Below the pieces are notes generated by a model. It was not told where the DNA came from and did no database searches. It was given only the letters and a program-made list of their open reading frames with translations. A program made the position numbers and the translations under genes. Below, in pieces: positions 8,209 to 16,824 of a stretch of DNA of 64,000 nucleotides. The DNA is taken from positions 1,550,001 through 1,614,000 of the forward strand of contig NZ_CP034909.1 in assembly GCF_008932245.1 (NCBI RefSeq), written 5' to 3'. The number at the start of each line of letters is the position of its first letter. Positions within the stretch are counted from its first letter, which is position 1. This DNA comes from Sinorhizobium alkalisoli (GTDB taxonomy: Bacteria; Pseudomonadota; Alphaproteobacteria; Rhizobiales; Rhizobiaceae).

Positions 8209-9318
8209 CTACGGCCGATCCGAACCGTCGCCGCCGTCGCAGCAGTTTCGGCGGCGCTCAAATCTGTGGCTCATGCGGATGATCCAGGGAATGTTCGGCA
8301 TCAGGATAAAGATGCGGGTCAAATGAAAGGCCGTGATCAGCGCAACGTCCTGGCCCAGAAATTTCGCTGTCAGCGCCATTTCGGTAACGCCACCCGGTGC
8401 AGTGCCCAGCACCATCAGCTCCCAGCTCAGCCCCGCCATCCGGGAGACGATGACCGCCATGATCGACGTCAGGGCGAGCATGAGAAGCGTCGTGACGATG
8501 GAAGCCGTGACGAGCCGCCCCGCCGCAGCGAAAAGTGATCTGCGGAAGGTCGAGCCAAGCCAGACGCCAAGAGTGACCTGCGCGCAGGAGAGAACGATTG
8601 ACGGGTAGAAGGACGGGGCGACGCCAAGTGCCGAAACTGCCGAAGAGGCAGCCAAGGGACCAAGAAAGAAGGGATTGGGCACGCGACATGCTTGGGCCAG
8701 CAACGCCCCGGCCATTCCTGTGCCGGCGAGGAGGAGGACAGCAATTGCATCGAGCTCACGCGTTGTCCGCACCATGTCGCGAGCCGGCCACCCGTCGATC
8801 ATGTAGATGGCGACCGGGACCAGGACCACGACGGACGCGATCCGCACGGTTTGAGACAGTATGACCGGACCGGGATTGCAGTTGTAACGTTCGGCCATAA
8901 CCGCTGCCTCCACGGGACTCGTCGGCAAGGAGGAGAGAAAGGCCGCAGTTAGGTTCAGGTTGGCCACACGCGCAAGCAGGAGCGCGACCACGAGCGCGCA
9001 GCACGCCGTGGCGAGTGCCATCCCGATAAGAAGCGGTGCGAATGCCAGGAGCATGGCGAATGCGGCGGGCGAGAAATATACCCCCACCTGCGACGCAATG
9101 ACGATCTGGCCGACCGGCCGCGTCTCAACGGGTATACGGATGTCCACCACGCCCGTCAGATAGAGCGATGCCGTGGCAAGCAGCGGTCCGATCATCCATG
9201 GCAGCGGCGACCCGATCCATGCCGCAAACGCCCCAGCGCCAGCACCGAACAGGTACACACCGACGAGGCGCGCCAGAAGCTGGCGGTGTGCGATTTCACG
9301 CCATGGCGGCACGCGCAT
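8209..9318 (-). CDS. AbrB-family membrane protein (duplicated AbrB transport domain)
   Basis: A 369-residue protein with roughly ten hydrophobic segments and two copies of an AbrB-type unit. The N-terminal half contains GSPLPWMIGPLLATA, and the C-terminal half contains FLGPLAAS and GTAPGGVTEMALTAKFLGQDVALITAFHLTR, a segment characteristic of the family once named ammonia monooxygenase-like. The biochemical role is not settled. In my knowledge such genes often sit beside Tct systems, as here, where it lies 221 bases upstream of tctB on the same strand and may be the first gene of the operon. The start at 9318 is the longest plausible one and has only a weak GAG/GGGG ribosome site. Confidence 0.82.
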   Translation of the reverse strand: MRVPPWREIAHRQLLARLVGVYLFGAGAGAFAAWIGSPLPWMIGPLLATASLYLTGVVDIRIPVETRPVGQIVIASQVGVYFSPAAFAMLLAFAPLLIGMALATACCALVVALLLARVANLNLTAAFLSSLPTSPVEAAVMAERYNCNPGPVILSQTVRIASVVVLVPVAIYMIDGWPARDMVRTTRELDAIAVLLLAGTGMAGALLAQACRVPNPFFLGPLAASSAVSALGVAPSFYPSIVLSCAQVTLGVWLGSTFRRSLFAAAGRLVTASIVTTLLMLALTSIMAVIVSRMAGLSWELMVLGTAPGGVTEMALTAKFLGQDVALITAFHLTRIFILMPNIPWIIRMSHRFERRRNCCDGGDGSDRP

Positions 9319-9743
9319 CGTCCCCGCTCAACAGGTCTTCGCTGTCACACACCGCGCAGCATCGGCATTGAGATGTCCTTTCTCCTGCCGTTGCGTACTG
9401 ATTTGCGACGCGGGCCCTCCTTCCCAGGTCGTGGACCAGCGGCGAGCGGCGGCCGCGGGTCCCGCGGTCACGATCAGATTCGAAATACAGTCTCATGAAA
9501 TGCCGATGTTTTCTTGCTCCAACCAACAACTTATCAGATTGACGCACTGGCTTTGCACCTGCCTATCGGCAAGCCTGGAGCAAACAATTGGTTATGTTAC
9601 CAGGCTGTCAATCCGCGCTATAGACGCAGTTCACTCGGCGCAAACTGGCAGATCGCAAAGGCGCACCGGAATTGCCGGCCCAGCGTACGGCACGCCGCCT
9701 CGGACAGCGGCAGCACCATTCATATTTGCGAGTGGAGGACCAT
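9319..9743. promoter_or_regulatory. divergent intergenic region between acid-utilisation operon and FadJ-type gene
   Basis: These 425 bases separate divergent starts and must hold both promoters. No convincing gene is seen. One feature stands out: TTGCTCCA at 9514-9521 and its exact reverse complement TGGAGCAA at 9576-9583, 54 bases apart, in the AT-richer middle. They could be two half-sites for one regulator. No regulator gene of the cluster lies inside this window. Confidence 0.4.
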
Positions 9744-11747
9744 ATGACATCCATCGTCAGTCATGAACGCCGCGACGGACTCGCGATCGTCACAATCGAC
9801 AATCCGCCGGTCAACGCATTGAGCTACGCCGTCAGGGCGGGTCTCATCGATGCAGTGCACGCTCTGGAAGAGGACCCGGCCGTCATAGCCGTGGTTCTAC
9901 GGTGCGCTGGTCGAACCTTCGTGGCCGGCGCCGACATTCGCGAACTGGGGCAGCCGCCGCGGGCGCCCATCCTGCCGGAAGTGATCGAGGCGATCGAAGG
10001 CGCGCGCGTGCCGTGGATTGCAGCAATTCATGGAACAGCCCTGGGCGGAGGATTGGAGTTGGCGCTCGGCTGCCACGCAAGGATCGCCGATCCAGGAACA
10101 AAACTCGGATTGCCCGAGGCGAGCTTGGGCACGATCCCCGGCGCTGGCGGTACGGTCCGCCTGCCGAGGCTGATCCCGATCGCTGATGCCATAGAACTCG
10201 TGACAAGCGGCAAACCGATCGATGCCGCTCAGGCCCTGAAGGTCGGTCTTGTCGATCGCATAGCCGAAGGTGATCTGCTGGACGCTGCAGCAACGCTCGC
10301 GCGCGAGTTGCTGACCCGCCCCATGCCTGCGCCATTGGTCGATCGTCCCTGCCCGATTGGGGAGGCGGTCGATTGGAATTCGAGGGCGAAGGCTCTTGCC
10401 CGAAAAGCGAGAGGTGCGCAGGCGCCACTGGAAGCCTTGGAGGCGCTTCGCGAGGGAGTTTCCCTCTCGGGCCGCGACGCCTTGACGAAAGAAAGGGAAC
10501 GGTTCCTGAGGCTCGTTGCTTCCGAAGAGGCAGCGGCTCTTCGCTACGCCTTCTTCTCCGAACGGAATGCGGGCAAGAGTCTTGCAGCGATGACGGCCGA
10601 ACCGGCCGATCTTTCCCGCGTGGGTGTCGTTGGCGGCGGCACGATGGGCGCCGGGATCGCAATAGCACTGCTCCTGTCAGGCTCCGCAGTAAGCCTGCTC
10701 GAGCGGGACGAAGCTACTGTTGCAGCGGCGCGAAAGCGGGTTCTGGAGACACTGCAGGCAAGCGCTGCGCGGGGCGCGATCACGCTGTCGCAGGCAGACG
10801 ACGCTCTCGCACGGCTGACGGCAACGCACGACTACACCTCGCTTTCCGACTGCCCACTCGTGATCGAGGCGGTATTTGAAGACATGGACGTCAAGAAACA
10901 GGTGTTTGCTCAACTCGATGCAGTCATGCCGCCCAAGGCAGTTCTGGCGACCAACACGTCCTACCTCGACGTCGACGCCTTGGCAGAAGCGACGGCCGAC
11001 CCAACCAGGGTGCTGGGTCTACACTTTTTCGCGCCCGCCCACGTCATGAAACTTTTGGAGATCGTCCGCGGCAAGCGCACCGGTGATCGCTCCCTGGCAA
11101 CCGGCTCGGCTCTCGCTAGGCGCCTGAAGAAAATTCAGGTGGTGTCGGGCGTTTGCCATGGCTTCATCGGCAACCGGATCATGGCTGCCTATCGGAGGGA
11201 CTGCGAGTTCATGCTTCTCGAGGGTGCTTTACCGGCCCAGATCGATACCGCCATGAAGGCGTTCGGCTTCGCCATGGGCATCTTCGAGGCCCAGGATCTG
11301 AGCGGGCTCGACATCGCCTGGGCGCAGCGCAGGGCCGCGGAAGCGACGCGAGACAGGTCGCAGCCCTACTGTCAAATAGCGGACAGGCTGTGCGAGCTTG
11401 GACGGTTGGGGCGGAAGACGAGGAAGGGCTGGTACGATTACAGTTCAGGCGAGCCCCAAACCGATCCGGCAGTCACGCGCATCATCGAGGAAGAGAGGGT
11501 AAGGACAGCTGCGGCCGTTCGGGGATTTTCGAACGAAGAAATCATTCGGCGGATCATCAGAGTGATGCAGCAGGAGGGCGAGGCGCTTCTTGCCGAAGGA
11601 ATTGCCGAAAGCGCGGCCGATATCGATGTAGTGATGGTCTCCGGCTATGGCTTTCCCCGCCATCGCGGCGGGCCCATGTACAGGAAGCAAAGCACTGTAA
11701 GGGACTGCTCCCTAAGTATTCAGCCACTCCATTTTAGCATTGCTTAA
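9744..11747 (+). CDS. FadJ-type fused enoyl-CoA hydratase / 3-hydroxyacyl-CoA dehydrogenase with replaced C-terminus
   Basis: A 667-residue fusion enzyme of beta-oxidation type. The start is the ATG at 9744, preceded by GTGGAGGACCAT. Residues 1 to about 190 form a crotonase domain with both catalytic glutamates kept (GGGLELAL, Glu105; LGLPEASLG, Glu125), so hydratase activity is likely. A Rossmann domain begins at VGVVGGGTMGAGIA, and the dehydrogenase histidine is in GLHFFAPAH. The final 3HCDH repeat runs normally to GYGFPRHRGGPMY, then about 20 unrelated residues starting RKQSTVRDC follow to the stop. The change falls at the left arm of an inverted-repeat element at 11683. Roughly 50 native residues appear to be missing, so activity is uncertain. 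It is divergent from the acid operon and probably belongs to the same pathway. Confidence 0.85.
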   Translation: MTSIVSHERRDGLAIVTIDNPPVNALSYAVRAGLIDAVHALEEDPAVIAVVLRCAGRTFVAGADIRELGQPPRAPILPEVIEAIEGARVPWIAAIHGTALGGGLELALGCHARIADPGTKLGLPEASLGTIPGAGGTVRLPRLIPIADAIELVTSGKPIDAAQALKVGLVDRIAEGDLLDAAATLARELLTRPMPAPLVDRPCPIGEAVDWNSRAKALARKARGAQAPLEALEALREGVSLSGRDALTKERERFLRLVASEEAAALRYAFFSERNAGKSLAAMTAEPADLSRVGVVGGGTMGAGIAIALLLSGSAVSLLERDEATVAAARKRVLETLQASAARGAITLSQADDALARLTATHDYTSLSDCPLVIEAVFEDMDVKKQVFAQLDAVMPPKAVLATNTSYLDVDALAEATADPTRVLGLHFFAPAHVMKLLEIVRGKRTGDRSLATGSALARRLKKIQVVSGVCHGFIGNRIMAAYRRDCEFMLLEGALPAQIDTAMKAFGFAMGIFEAQDLSGLDIAWAQRRAAEATRDRSQPYCQIADRLCELGRLGRKTRKGWYDYSSGEPQTDPAVTRIIEEERVRTAAAVRGFSNEEIIRRIIRVMQQEGEALLAEGIAESAADIDVVMVSGYGFPRHRGGPMYRKQSTVRDCSLSIQPLHFSIA

Positions 11748-11793
11748 ATCTTGGCGCACCCTCGCGAGTGAAGGTTCCCTCACAATTGCTTCC
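11683..11793. repeat. short inverted-repeat element (MITE-like or IS end remnant) at the broken fadJ end
   Basis: GGAAGCAA (11683-11690) is mirrored by TTGCTTCC (11786-11793), and just inside TGTAAGGGAC (11696-11705) is nearly mirrored by GTTCCCTCACA (11774-11784). The 111-base span holds no gene. The TGTAAGGG/CCCTCACA inner ends resemble the GTAA-starting termini of IS66-type elements, so this may be a non-autonomous derivative or two fused IS ends. The exact limits and family are my inference. Confidence 0.5.
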
Positions 11794-11811
11794 CAAGGCG
11801 GAGATCAAGGC

Positions 11812-12534
11812 ATGACAACAATCGTAACCATTCCGGGCATCATGTCCGATGCCCGCACTTGGAACACCATCGCGGATGCGTTGAAATGTGAGGGAACCAC
11901 CGTGCACGTGGCCGATACAAGCAGCGATACCACCTTGGAAGGGATGGCAGCACGCGCGCTGTCTGAGGCACATGGCGAGTTGATTGTCCTGGCACATTCG
12001 ATGGGTGGTCGCATAGCCATGGAAATGGGCCGCCAAGCACCAGAACGCATCCGGGCCATGGTTCTCTCCAGTACGAATGCCGAAGGTCCAGATGTGCATG
12101 AAGCCGCTCAGCGCGAGGCCCGCATCGCAGAAGCGAATGCCGACATGATTGCTTACGCGCGTGGTTGGATCCCGAAAGTGATCTCGACCGCAAGTATGCG
12201 GAACGCTGATTTGGTGGCTCGTCTTCGACAAGTGGTCGAAAATTGTCCGCTTGAGGTGCACGAGCGGCAAAACCGTGCACTGCTCCTGAGACCCGATGCG
12301 ACTGCATACTTGGGCACGTTCGAGTTTCCGGTGTTGCTGATTACCGGTTCAGAAGATCGTTTGTCGACAGCCGTCGCACACGATGCCATCGCAGCAATGC
12401 TGCAGGACGCCGAATCCGTGATCATAGAAGATGCGGGTCATCTGCTTCCATTCGAACAGCCACGAAGAGTTTTCGAGACCATCAAAGAGTGGCTTTCGCG
12501 TAAGAACTTGCGTCCACGTGAGTGCAACGCTTGA
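11812..12534 (+). CDS. alpha/beta hydrolase
   Basis: A 240-residue alpha/beta-hydrolase-fold protein. The ATG at 11812 (MTTIVTIPGI) has GGAG about 8 bases upstream and lies just right of the inverted-repeat element; the frame upstream of it runs through the repeat and is not convincing. The triad is visible: nucleophile Ser in LAHSMGG, acid Asp in TGSEDRLS and base His in DAGHLLPFEQP. No signal peptide is seen, so it should be a cytoplasmic esterase or hydrolase of unknown substrate. The reading frame is less GC-skewed at third positions than purL, and it lies between a truncated gene and a gene-free stretch, which suggests it came in by transfer. Confidence 0.85.
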   Translation: MTTIVTIPGIMSDARTWNTIADALKCEGTTVHVADTSSDTTLEGMAARALSEAHGELIVLAHSMGGRIAMEMGRQAPERIRAMVLSSTNAEGPDVHEAAQREARIAEANADMIAYARGWIPKVISTASMRNADLVARLRQVVENCPLEVHERQNRALLLRPDATAYLGTFEFPVLLITGSEDRLSTAVAHDAIAAMLQDAESVIIEDAGHLLPFEQPRRVFETIKEWLSRKNLRPRECNA

Positions 12535-13197
12535 GGAACCGCTGAGAATCAGGCCTTTGCCGGGGCGGGATTTAGTAATCCGGCACGCCCACCAGACGGC
12601 TGCTGCTGTCAAAAAACCTTCGGCGCGTTTGCTCGCGTAGGCAGAATCGTGATTTCAGGACGAGATCAATCTCTTCACCTCTATGCCATGGCCGTGCTCC
12701 TCGTGCCAACAGAGCCATACCTGACTGAGACGTTCTTGAGGTCACCCGGTATATTGAGACTGAGCAGAAATCGAGGACTGTGCGGCATGCAAAAGCGGCC
12801 GCTTACAGGCCTAGTTGCAGTGTCGGCTTCTCGCGGCGCATTACTTTCACACAGCGGCTGGGTCTCTAAGCTCCACTCTCCACCCAATTCGGCCATTTAT
12901 CACGGCACCAAGCGTTAGATTTTCACCACTAGACCAGGCGTCCGCCAGGACGCTGCTCGTTCTCAACCTCACGCCCGCGTTCCAGATCCGGCGCACTGTT
13001 GATCGACGGCATTTTTCTGTCGCGCCGCGGCCTCGCTTAGGCTAAAGAAGCCGCGAAACGCTCCCTGCAGCGCCGGGCGTCCCATCGGACACGCAAAGGC
13101 CGTTGCAGCACTCTGAATTCAGTATCTGCTGCGGTTCGCACGCGCCGTATTCTTCCCGGAAGGGTTTGCGCGCCGCCCGAAGGATTGACGGTCGACG
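12535..13197. other. gene-free stretch between hydrolase and purL
   Basis: No protein family is recognisable in these 663 bases; the open frames are short and lack ribosome sites. At about 13085-13125 a degenerate copy of the palindromic rhizobial intergenic repeat (AAAGGCCGTTGCAGCAC, ending near CTGCTGCGG) is visible, related to the full copy at 46602-46700. The purL promoter probably lies in the last 100 bases. The rest looks like eroded accessory DNA. Confidence 0.4.
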
Positions 13198-15429
13198 ATG
13201 ACGATTTCCAACACCCGCCCCATCACCCCGGACCTCATCGCCTCTCACGGGCTGAAGCCCGATGAATACGAACGCATCCTGAGCCTGATCGGGCGCGAGC
13301 CGACCTTCACGGAACTCGGCATTTTCTCGGCGATGTGGAACGAGCACTGCTCGTACAAATCCTCGAAGAAGTGGCTGCGCACGCTTCCGACCAAGGGGCC
13401 GCGCGTCATCCAGGGACCTGGAGAGAATGCCGGCGTCGTTGACATCGACGATGGCGACTGCGTCGTCTTCAAGATGGAGAGCCACAACCATCCCTCCTAT
13501 ATCGAGCCCTATCAGGGCGCGGCCACCGGCGTCGGCGGCATTCTTCGCGACGTTTTCACCATGGGTGCGCGGCCGATCGCGGCGATGAACGCGTTGCGCT
13601 TCGGCTCCCCCGATCATGCAAAAACCCGCCACCTCGTCTCCGGCGTCGTCGCAGGCATCGGTGGCTATGGCAACTCCTTCGGCGTGCCGACGGTCGGCGG
13701 GGAGGTCGAGTTCGACGCCCGCTATAACGGCAACATTCTCGTCAACGCCTTCGCCGCCGGTCTCGCCAGGGCCGATGCGATCTTCTATTCGAAGGCGGAA
13801 GGCGTCGGCCTGCCCGTCGTCTATCTGGGCGCCAAGACCGGTCGCGACGGCGTCGGCGGCGCCACCATGGCCTCGGCCGAATTCGACGAGTCGATCGAGG
13901 AGAAGCGCCCGACCGTCCAGGTCGGCGACCCCTTCACGGAAAAGTGCCTGCTGGAAGCCTGCCTCGAACTGATGCAGACCGGCGCGGTTATCGCCATCCA
14001 GGACATGGGCGCGGCCGGGCTTACCTGCTCCGCCGTCGAGATGGGTGCCAAGGGCGATCTCGGCATCGAACTCGACCTCGACAAGGTGCCGGTGCGCGAA
14101 GAACGGATGACCGCCTACGAGATGATGCTCTCGGAAAGCCAGGAGCGCATGCTGATGGTGCTGCGCCCGGAGAAGGAAGAAGAAGCCAAGGCGATCTTCG
14201 TCAAATGGGGCCTCGACTTCGCGATCGTCGGCAAGACCACGGACGATCTGCGCTTCCGCATCCTGCACCAGGGCGAAGAGGTCGCAAACCTGCCGATCAA
14301 GGAACTGGGCGACGAGGCGCCGGAATATGATCGCCCCTGGACGCCGGCCAAGAGCCCCTCGCCGCTCGAGACCAACGACATCCCGCAGGCCGACATCGCT
14401 GATGCGCTGCTGAAGCTCGTCGGATCCGCCAACAATTCTTCGCGCCGCTGGGTCTACGAGCAATACGATACGCTTATCCAGGGCAATTCGCTGCAGTTGC
14501 CGGGTGGCGATGCAGGCGTCGTCCGGGTCGACGGTCACGAGACCAAGGCGCTCGCCTTCTCTTCCGACGTGACCCCGCGCTACGTCGAGGCCGATCCGTT
14601 CGAGGGCGGCAAGCAGGCCGTTGCCGAGTGCTGGCGCAATCTGACGGCAACGGGTGCCCTCCCCCTTGCGGCGACCGACAACCTGAACTTCGGCAATCCG
14701 GAGCGTCCGGAGATCATGAGCCAGTTCGTGCATGCGATCAAAGGCATCGGCGAGGCCTGCGGCGCCCTCGAATTCCCGATCGTGTCCGGCAACGTCTCGC
14801 TCTACAACGAGACCAACGGCCAGGCGATCCTGCCGACCCCGACCATTGGCGGCGTCGGTCTGATCAAGGACTGGTCGAAGATGGCGCGCATCCGCTTTGC
14901 GGCAGCCGGCGAAACAATCCTGCTCGCCGGCGCTCCCGAAGGCTGGGGCACGCATGTTGCGCAGTCGGTTTACATGCGCGACATCCACGGTCGCACCGAC
15001 GGCCCGGCGCCGCATGTGGACCTGGCGCATGAGCGCAAGGTCGGCGATTTCGTCCGCACCCTGATCGAGGACGGCCTGGTAACCGCCGTGCATGACTGCT
15101 CGTCCGGCGGTCTCGCGCTTGCCGTCGCCGAAATGGCGATGGCGTCCGGCATCGGGGCGACGATCGCAGCACCGGAGGGACGCGACCCGATCGCGGTCTT
15201 CTACGGTGAGGACCAGGGCCGCTATGTCGTGACCGCCGCCGACGCCCACATCGATGCGGTCGCCGCAAGGGCGGAGACCGCGGGCATCGCCCTGCCGGTC
15301 ATCGGCAGGACCGGCGGCGATATGGTCAAGCTCGGCGCGGCAAAGGCAGTGCCGGTTACGGACCTGCGGTCCGCCCACGAAGCCTGGTTCCCCACCTATA
15401 TGGGTGGCGATCTCGCGCCGGACAATTGA
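13198..15429 (+). CDS. purL: phosphoribosylformylglycinamidine synthase subunit PurL
   Basis: A 743-residue small-form PurL, which converts FGAR and glutamine-derived ammonia to FGAM with ATP in de novo purine synthesis. It works with PurS and the glutaminase PurQ, which are not in this window. Visible features are the N-terminal [17 protein letters not shown] segment, VQGPGEN-like [14 protein letters not shown], the ATP-binding [27 protein letters not shown] block, and the second AIR-synthase-like half containing DLNFGNPE-like [11 protein letters not shown]. The length matches the rhizobial form. It is followed by bolA after 125 bases. Confidence 0.97.
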   Translation: MTISNTRPITPDLIASHGLKPDEYERILSLIGREPTFTELGIFSAMWNEHCSYKSSKKWLRTLPTKGPRVIQGPGENAGVVDIDDGDCVVFKMESHNHPSYIEPYQGAATGVGGILRDVFTMGARPIAAMNALRFGSPDHAKTRHLVSGVVAGIGGYGNSFGVPTVGGEVEFDARYNGNILVNAFAAGLARADAIFYSKAEGVGLPVVYLGAKTGRDGVGGATMASAEFDESIEEKRPTVQVGDPFTEKCLLEACLELMQTGAVIAIQDMGAAGLTCSAVEMGAKGDLGIELDLDKVPVREERMTAYEMMLSESQERMLMVLRPEKEEEAKAIFVKWGLDFAIVGKTTDDLRFRILHQGEEVANLPIKELGDEAPEYDRPWTPAKSPSPLETNDIPQADIADALLKLVGSANNSSRRWVYEQYDTLIQGNSLQLPGGDAGVVRVDGHETKALAFSSDVTPRYVEADPFEGGKQAVAECWRNLTATGALPLAATDNLNFGNPERPEIMSQFVHAIKGIGEACGALEFPIVSGNVSLYNETNGQAILPTPTIGGVGLIKDWSKMARIRFAAAGETILLAGAPEGWGTHVAQSVYMRDIHGRTDGPAPHVDLAHERKVGDFVRTLIEDGLVTAVHDCSSGGLALAVAEMAMASGIGATIAAPEGRDPIAVFYGEDQGRYVVTAADAHIDAVAARAETAGIALPVIGRTGGDMVKLGAAKAVPVTDLRSAHEAWFPTYMGGDLAPDN

Positions 15430-15554
15430 TCGAAAGCCCCCTCGAAAAGCCTCAAATCAGCATTTGCTTTCCGCCCCTGAATCGTGGTTCCCTGAACTCA
15501 GGTATGGCGAAAAGCAGTGCTTTCGCCCACGCGATAACAAGGAGTTGGCGTATC

Positions 15555-15788
15555 ATGCCCATGGCACCAGGCGACATCGAAGACATGATCAAGGCCGGCA
15601 TCCCCGGCGCCAAGGTCACGATCCGCGATTTGGCCGGTGACGGCGACCACTATGCCGCCGAAGTCGTGGCCGAAGCGTTTCGCGGCAAGACCCGCGTGCA
15701 ACAGCACCAGATGGTCTACGACGCCCTGAAGGGACATATGGGCGGCATGCTGCATGCCCTCGCCCTGCAGACCAGCGCCCCGGACTGA
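15555..15788 (+). CDS. bolA: BolA family protein
   Basis: A 77-residue BolA/IbaG-like protein. I chose the ATG at 15555 (MPMAPGDIEDMIKAGIPGAKV) over an in-frame start 43 codons upstream that overlaps the purL stop, because AAGGAG lies about 9 bases before it and it gives the normal family length. The class II KH-like fold is indicated by DGDHYAAEVVAEAFRGKTRVQQHQMVYDALKGHM, with the conserved His-containing segments used to share a [2Fe-2S] cluster with a monothiol glutaredoxin. Such a glutaredoxin is encoded two genes downstream, so the pair probably works in iron-sulfur cluster handling or iron sensing. Confidence 0.93.
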   Translation: MPMAPGDIEDMIKAGIPGAKVTIRDLAGDGDHYAAEVVAEAFRGKTRVQQHQMVYDALKGHMGGMLHALALQTSAPD

Positions 15789-15793
15789 GGCAG

Positions 15794-16039
15794 ATGGCGG
15801 ACCTGATCAAGGAATTCGTCAGCGGCGTCATCGACAGTGCATTAAAGGAAGTCCTCAAAAAGTCCGGCAGCCGCAGAACCGCGAACCGTCGGATCAAGCG
15901 TCGATCCCGGAAAACCGCGTCGGGCGGCGGACTGCTTGGCGATATCCTCGAGGCGGCAATCCGCAAGCCGGCGAAGAAGCAGGTGAGCCGCCGCCGCACC
16001 GTCAAGGCCCGAAGCAAACTTCGCCGCCGTTCTGCCTGA
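15794..16039 (+). CDS. small basic protein of unknown function between bolA and grxD
   Basis: An 81-residue protein starting 5 bases after the bolA stop. The N-terminal 24 residues (MADLIKEFVSGVIDSALKEV) form a likely amphipathic helix, residues 25-40 are very rich in Arg and Lys, a glycine-rich GGGLLGDILEAAIRK helix follows, and the C-terminus is again strongly basic. There is no signal peptide and no cysteine. I do not recognise the family. The tight spacing with bolA suggests co-translation; nucleic-acid binding is possible from charge alone but unproven. Confidence 0.7.
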   Translation: MADLIKEFVSGVIDSALKEVLKKSGSRRTANRRIKRRSRKTASGGGLLGDILEAAIRKPAKKQVSRRRTVKARSKLRRRSA

Positions 16040-16174
16040 AGCACACGTTTTGCCCACCGCATGTTGAGGACCATCAATTTTTATTGCGGCGGGATGGGTG
16101 AAATATGCCCCCATGCATGCTATCTAGGCTCAGGAAGACCCGGTCCTTGAAGCCGGCGCGAGAAGGAAGACAAG

Positions 16175-16510
16175 ATGAGCGGAATTCACGATTTCATTGA
16201 CAACGAGGTCAAGACCAACGACGTCGTTCTCTTCATGAAGGGCACACCGCAGTTTCCGCAATGCGGGTTCTCCGGTCAGGTGGTCCAGATCCTCGACTAC
16301 GTCGGTGTCGACTACAAAGGCATCGACGTGCTCGCCGATGGTGATCTGCGCCAGGGGATCAAGGACTATTCGAACTGGCCGACCATTCCGCAGCTCTATG
16401 TGAAGGGCGAGTTCATCGGTGGCTGCGACATCGTACGCGAGATGTTCCAGGCCGGCGAGCTTCAGACGGTTCTTGAGAACAATGGGATCTCGGTCAAGGG
16501 TGCCGCCTGA
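16175..16510 (+). CDS. grxD: monothiol glutaredoxin GrxD (Grx4 type)
   Basis: A 111-residue monothiol glutaredoxin with the defining CGFS motif at Cys30 ([11 protein letters not shown]). Other glutathione-binding parts are also visible: the MKGTPQFP strand, the [13 protein letters not shown] segment with cis-proline, and [15 protein letters not shown]. These proteins bind a [2Fe-2S] cluster with glutathione and pass it on, often as a heterodimer with BolA. The ATG at 16175 has AGAAGGAAGAC just upstream. A clear intrinsic terminator follows, closing the purL-bolA-grxD block. Confidence 0.96.
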   Translation: MSGIHDFIDNEVKTNDVVLFMKGTPQFPQCGFSGQVVQILDYVGVDYKGIDVLADGDLRQGIKDYSNWPTIPQLYVKGEFIGGCDIVREMFQAGELQTVLENNGISVKGAA

Positions 16511-16540
16511 CATCGAATGTCCGGCATTTCGCCAGGCTCG

Positions 16541-16564
16541 AAAAGGCGGGTGACCGCCTTTTTT
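16541..16564 (+). terminator. intrinsic terminator after grxD
   Basis: AAAAGGCGG and CCGCCTTTT form a 9-base-pair stem around a GTGA loop, followed by further T residues. It is a standard rho-independent terminator 30 bases after the grxD stop. Confidence 0.9.
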
Positions 16565-16824
16565 GATTCCGGCGCTTTCTGCCGGTCTTCTAAATTTCGA
16601 TGCGCTCCATGAGTAAGCCGCAAATTTCCGGTTACTTGCGTAGCATTGCCTCAGCGGTCTGCCAATCGTGAGACACCCGCCTGGCGATATATTCCACGCG
16701 CCTCGAACACGCGCGGCCCGGGCCGGATCTCAAGCACTGAATTCATACGCTTTACAATAGGTTTCCGCGCGTTTCCAGAGTTCTACTTTAAGTCGCGAGC
16801 GCGTGTCGCTGCAGGTATAATGAC
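16565..16824. other. intergenic region upstream of the first MFS gene
   Basis: No gene is visible in these 260 bases. The stretch should contain the promoter for the MFS pair. TTTACAATA near 16750 is a candidate promoter element, but I cannot fix a pair of hexamers with confidence. Confidence 0.3.

Noticed and set aside
12900..12960. tRNA-like stretch with TGGTCTAGTGGTG on the minus strand
   Set aside because: The D-arm-like sequence lacks a matching acceptor stem, anticodon arm and T-loop.
13042..15378. Long antisense open frame (778 codons) opposite purL
   Set aside because: It mirrors the codon pattern of purL in high-GC DNA, has low-complexity Arg/Asp/Gly-rich product and no ribosome site or known domain.
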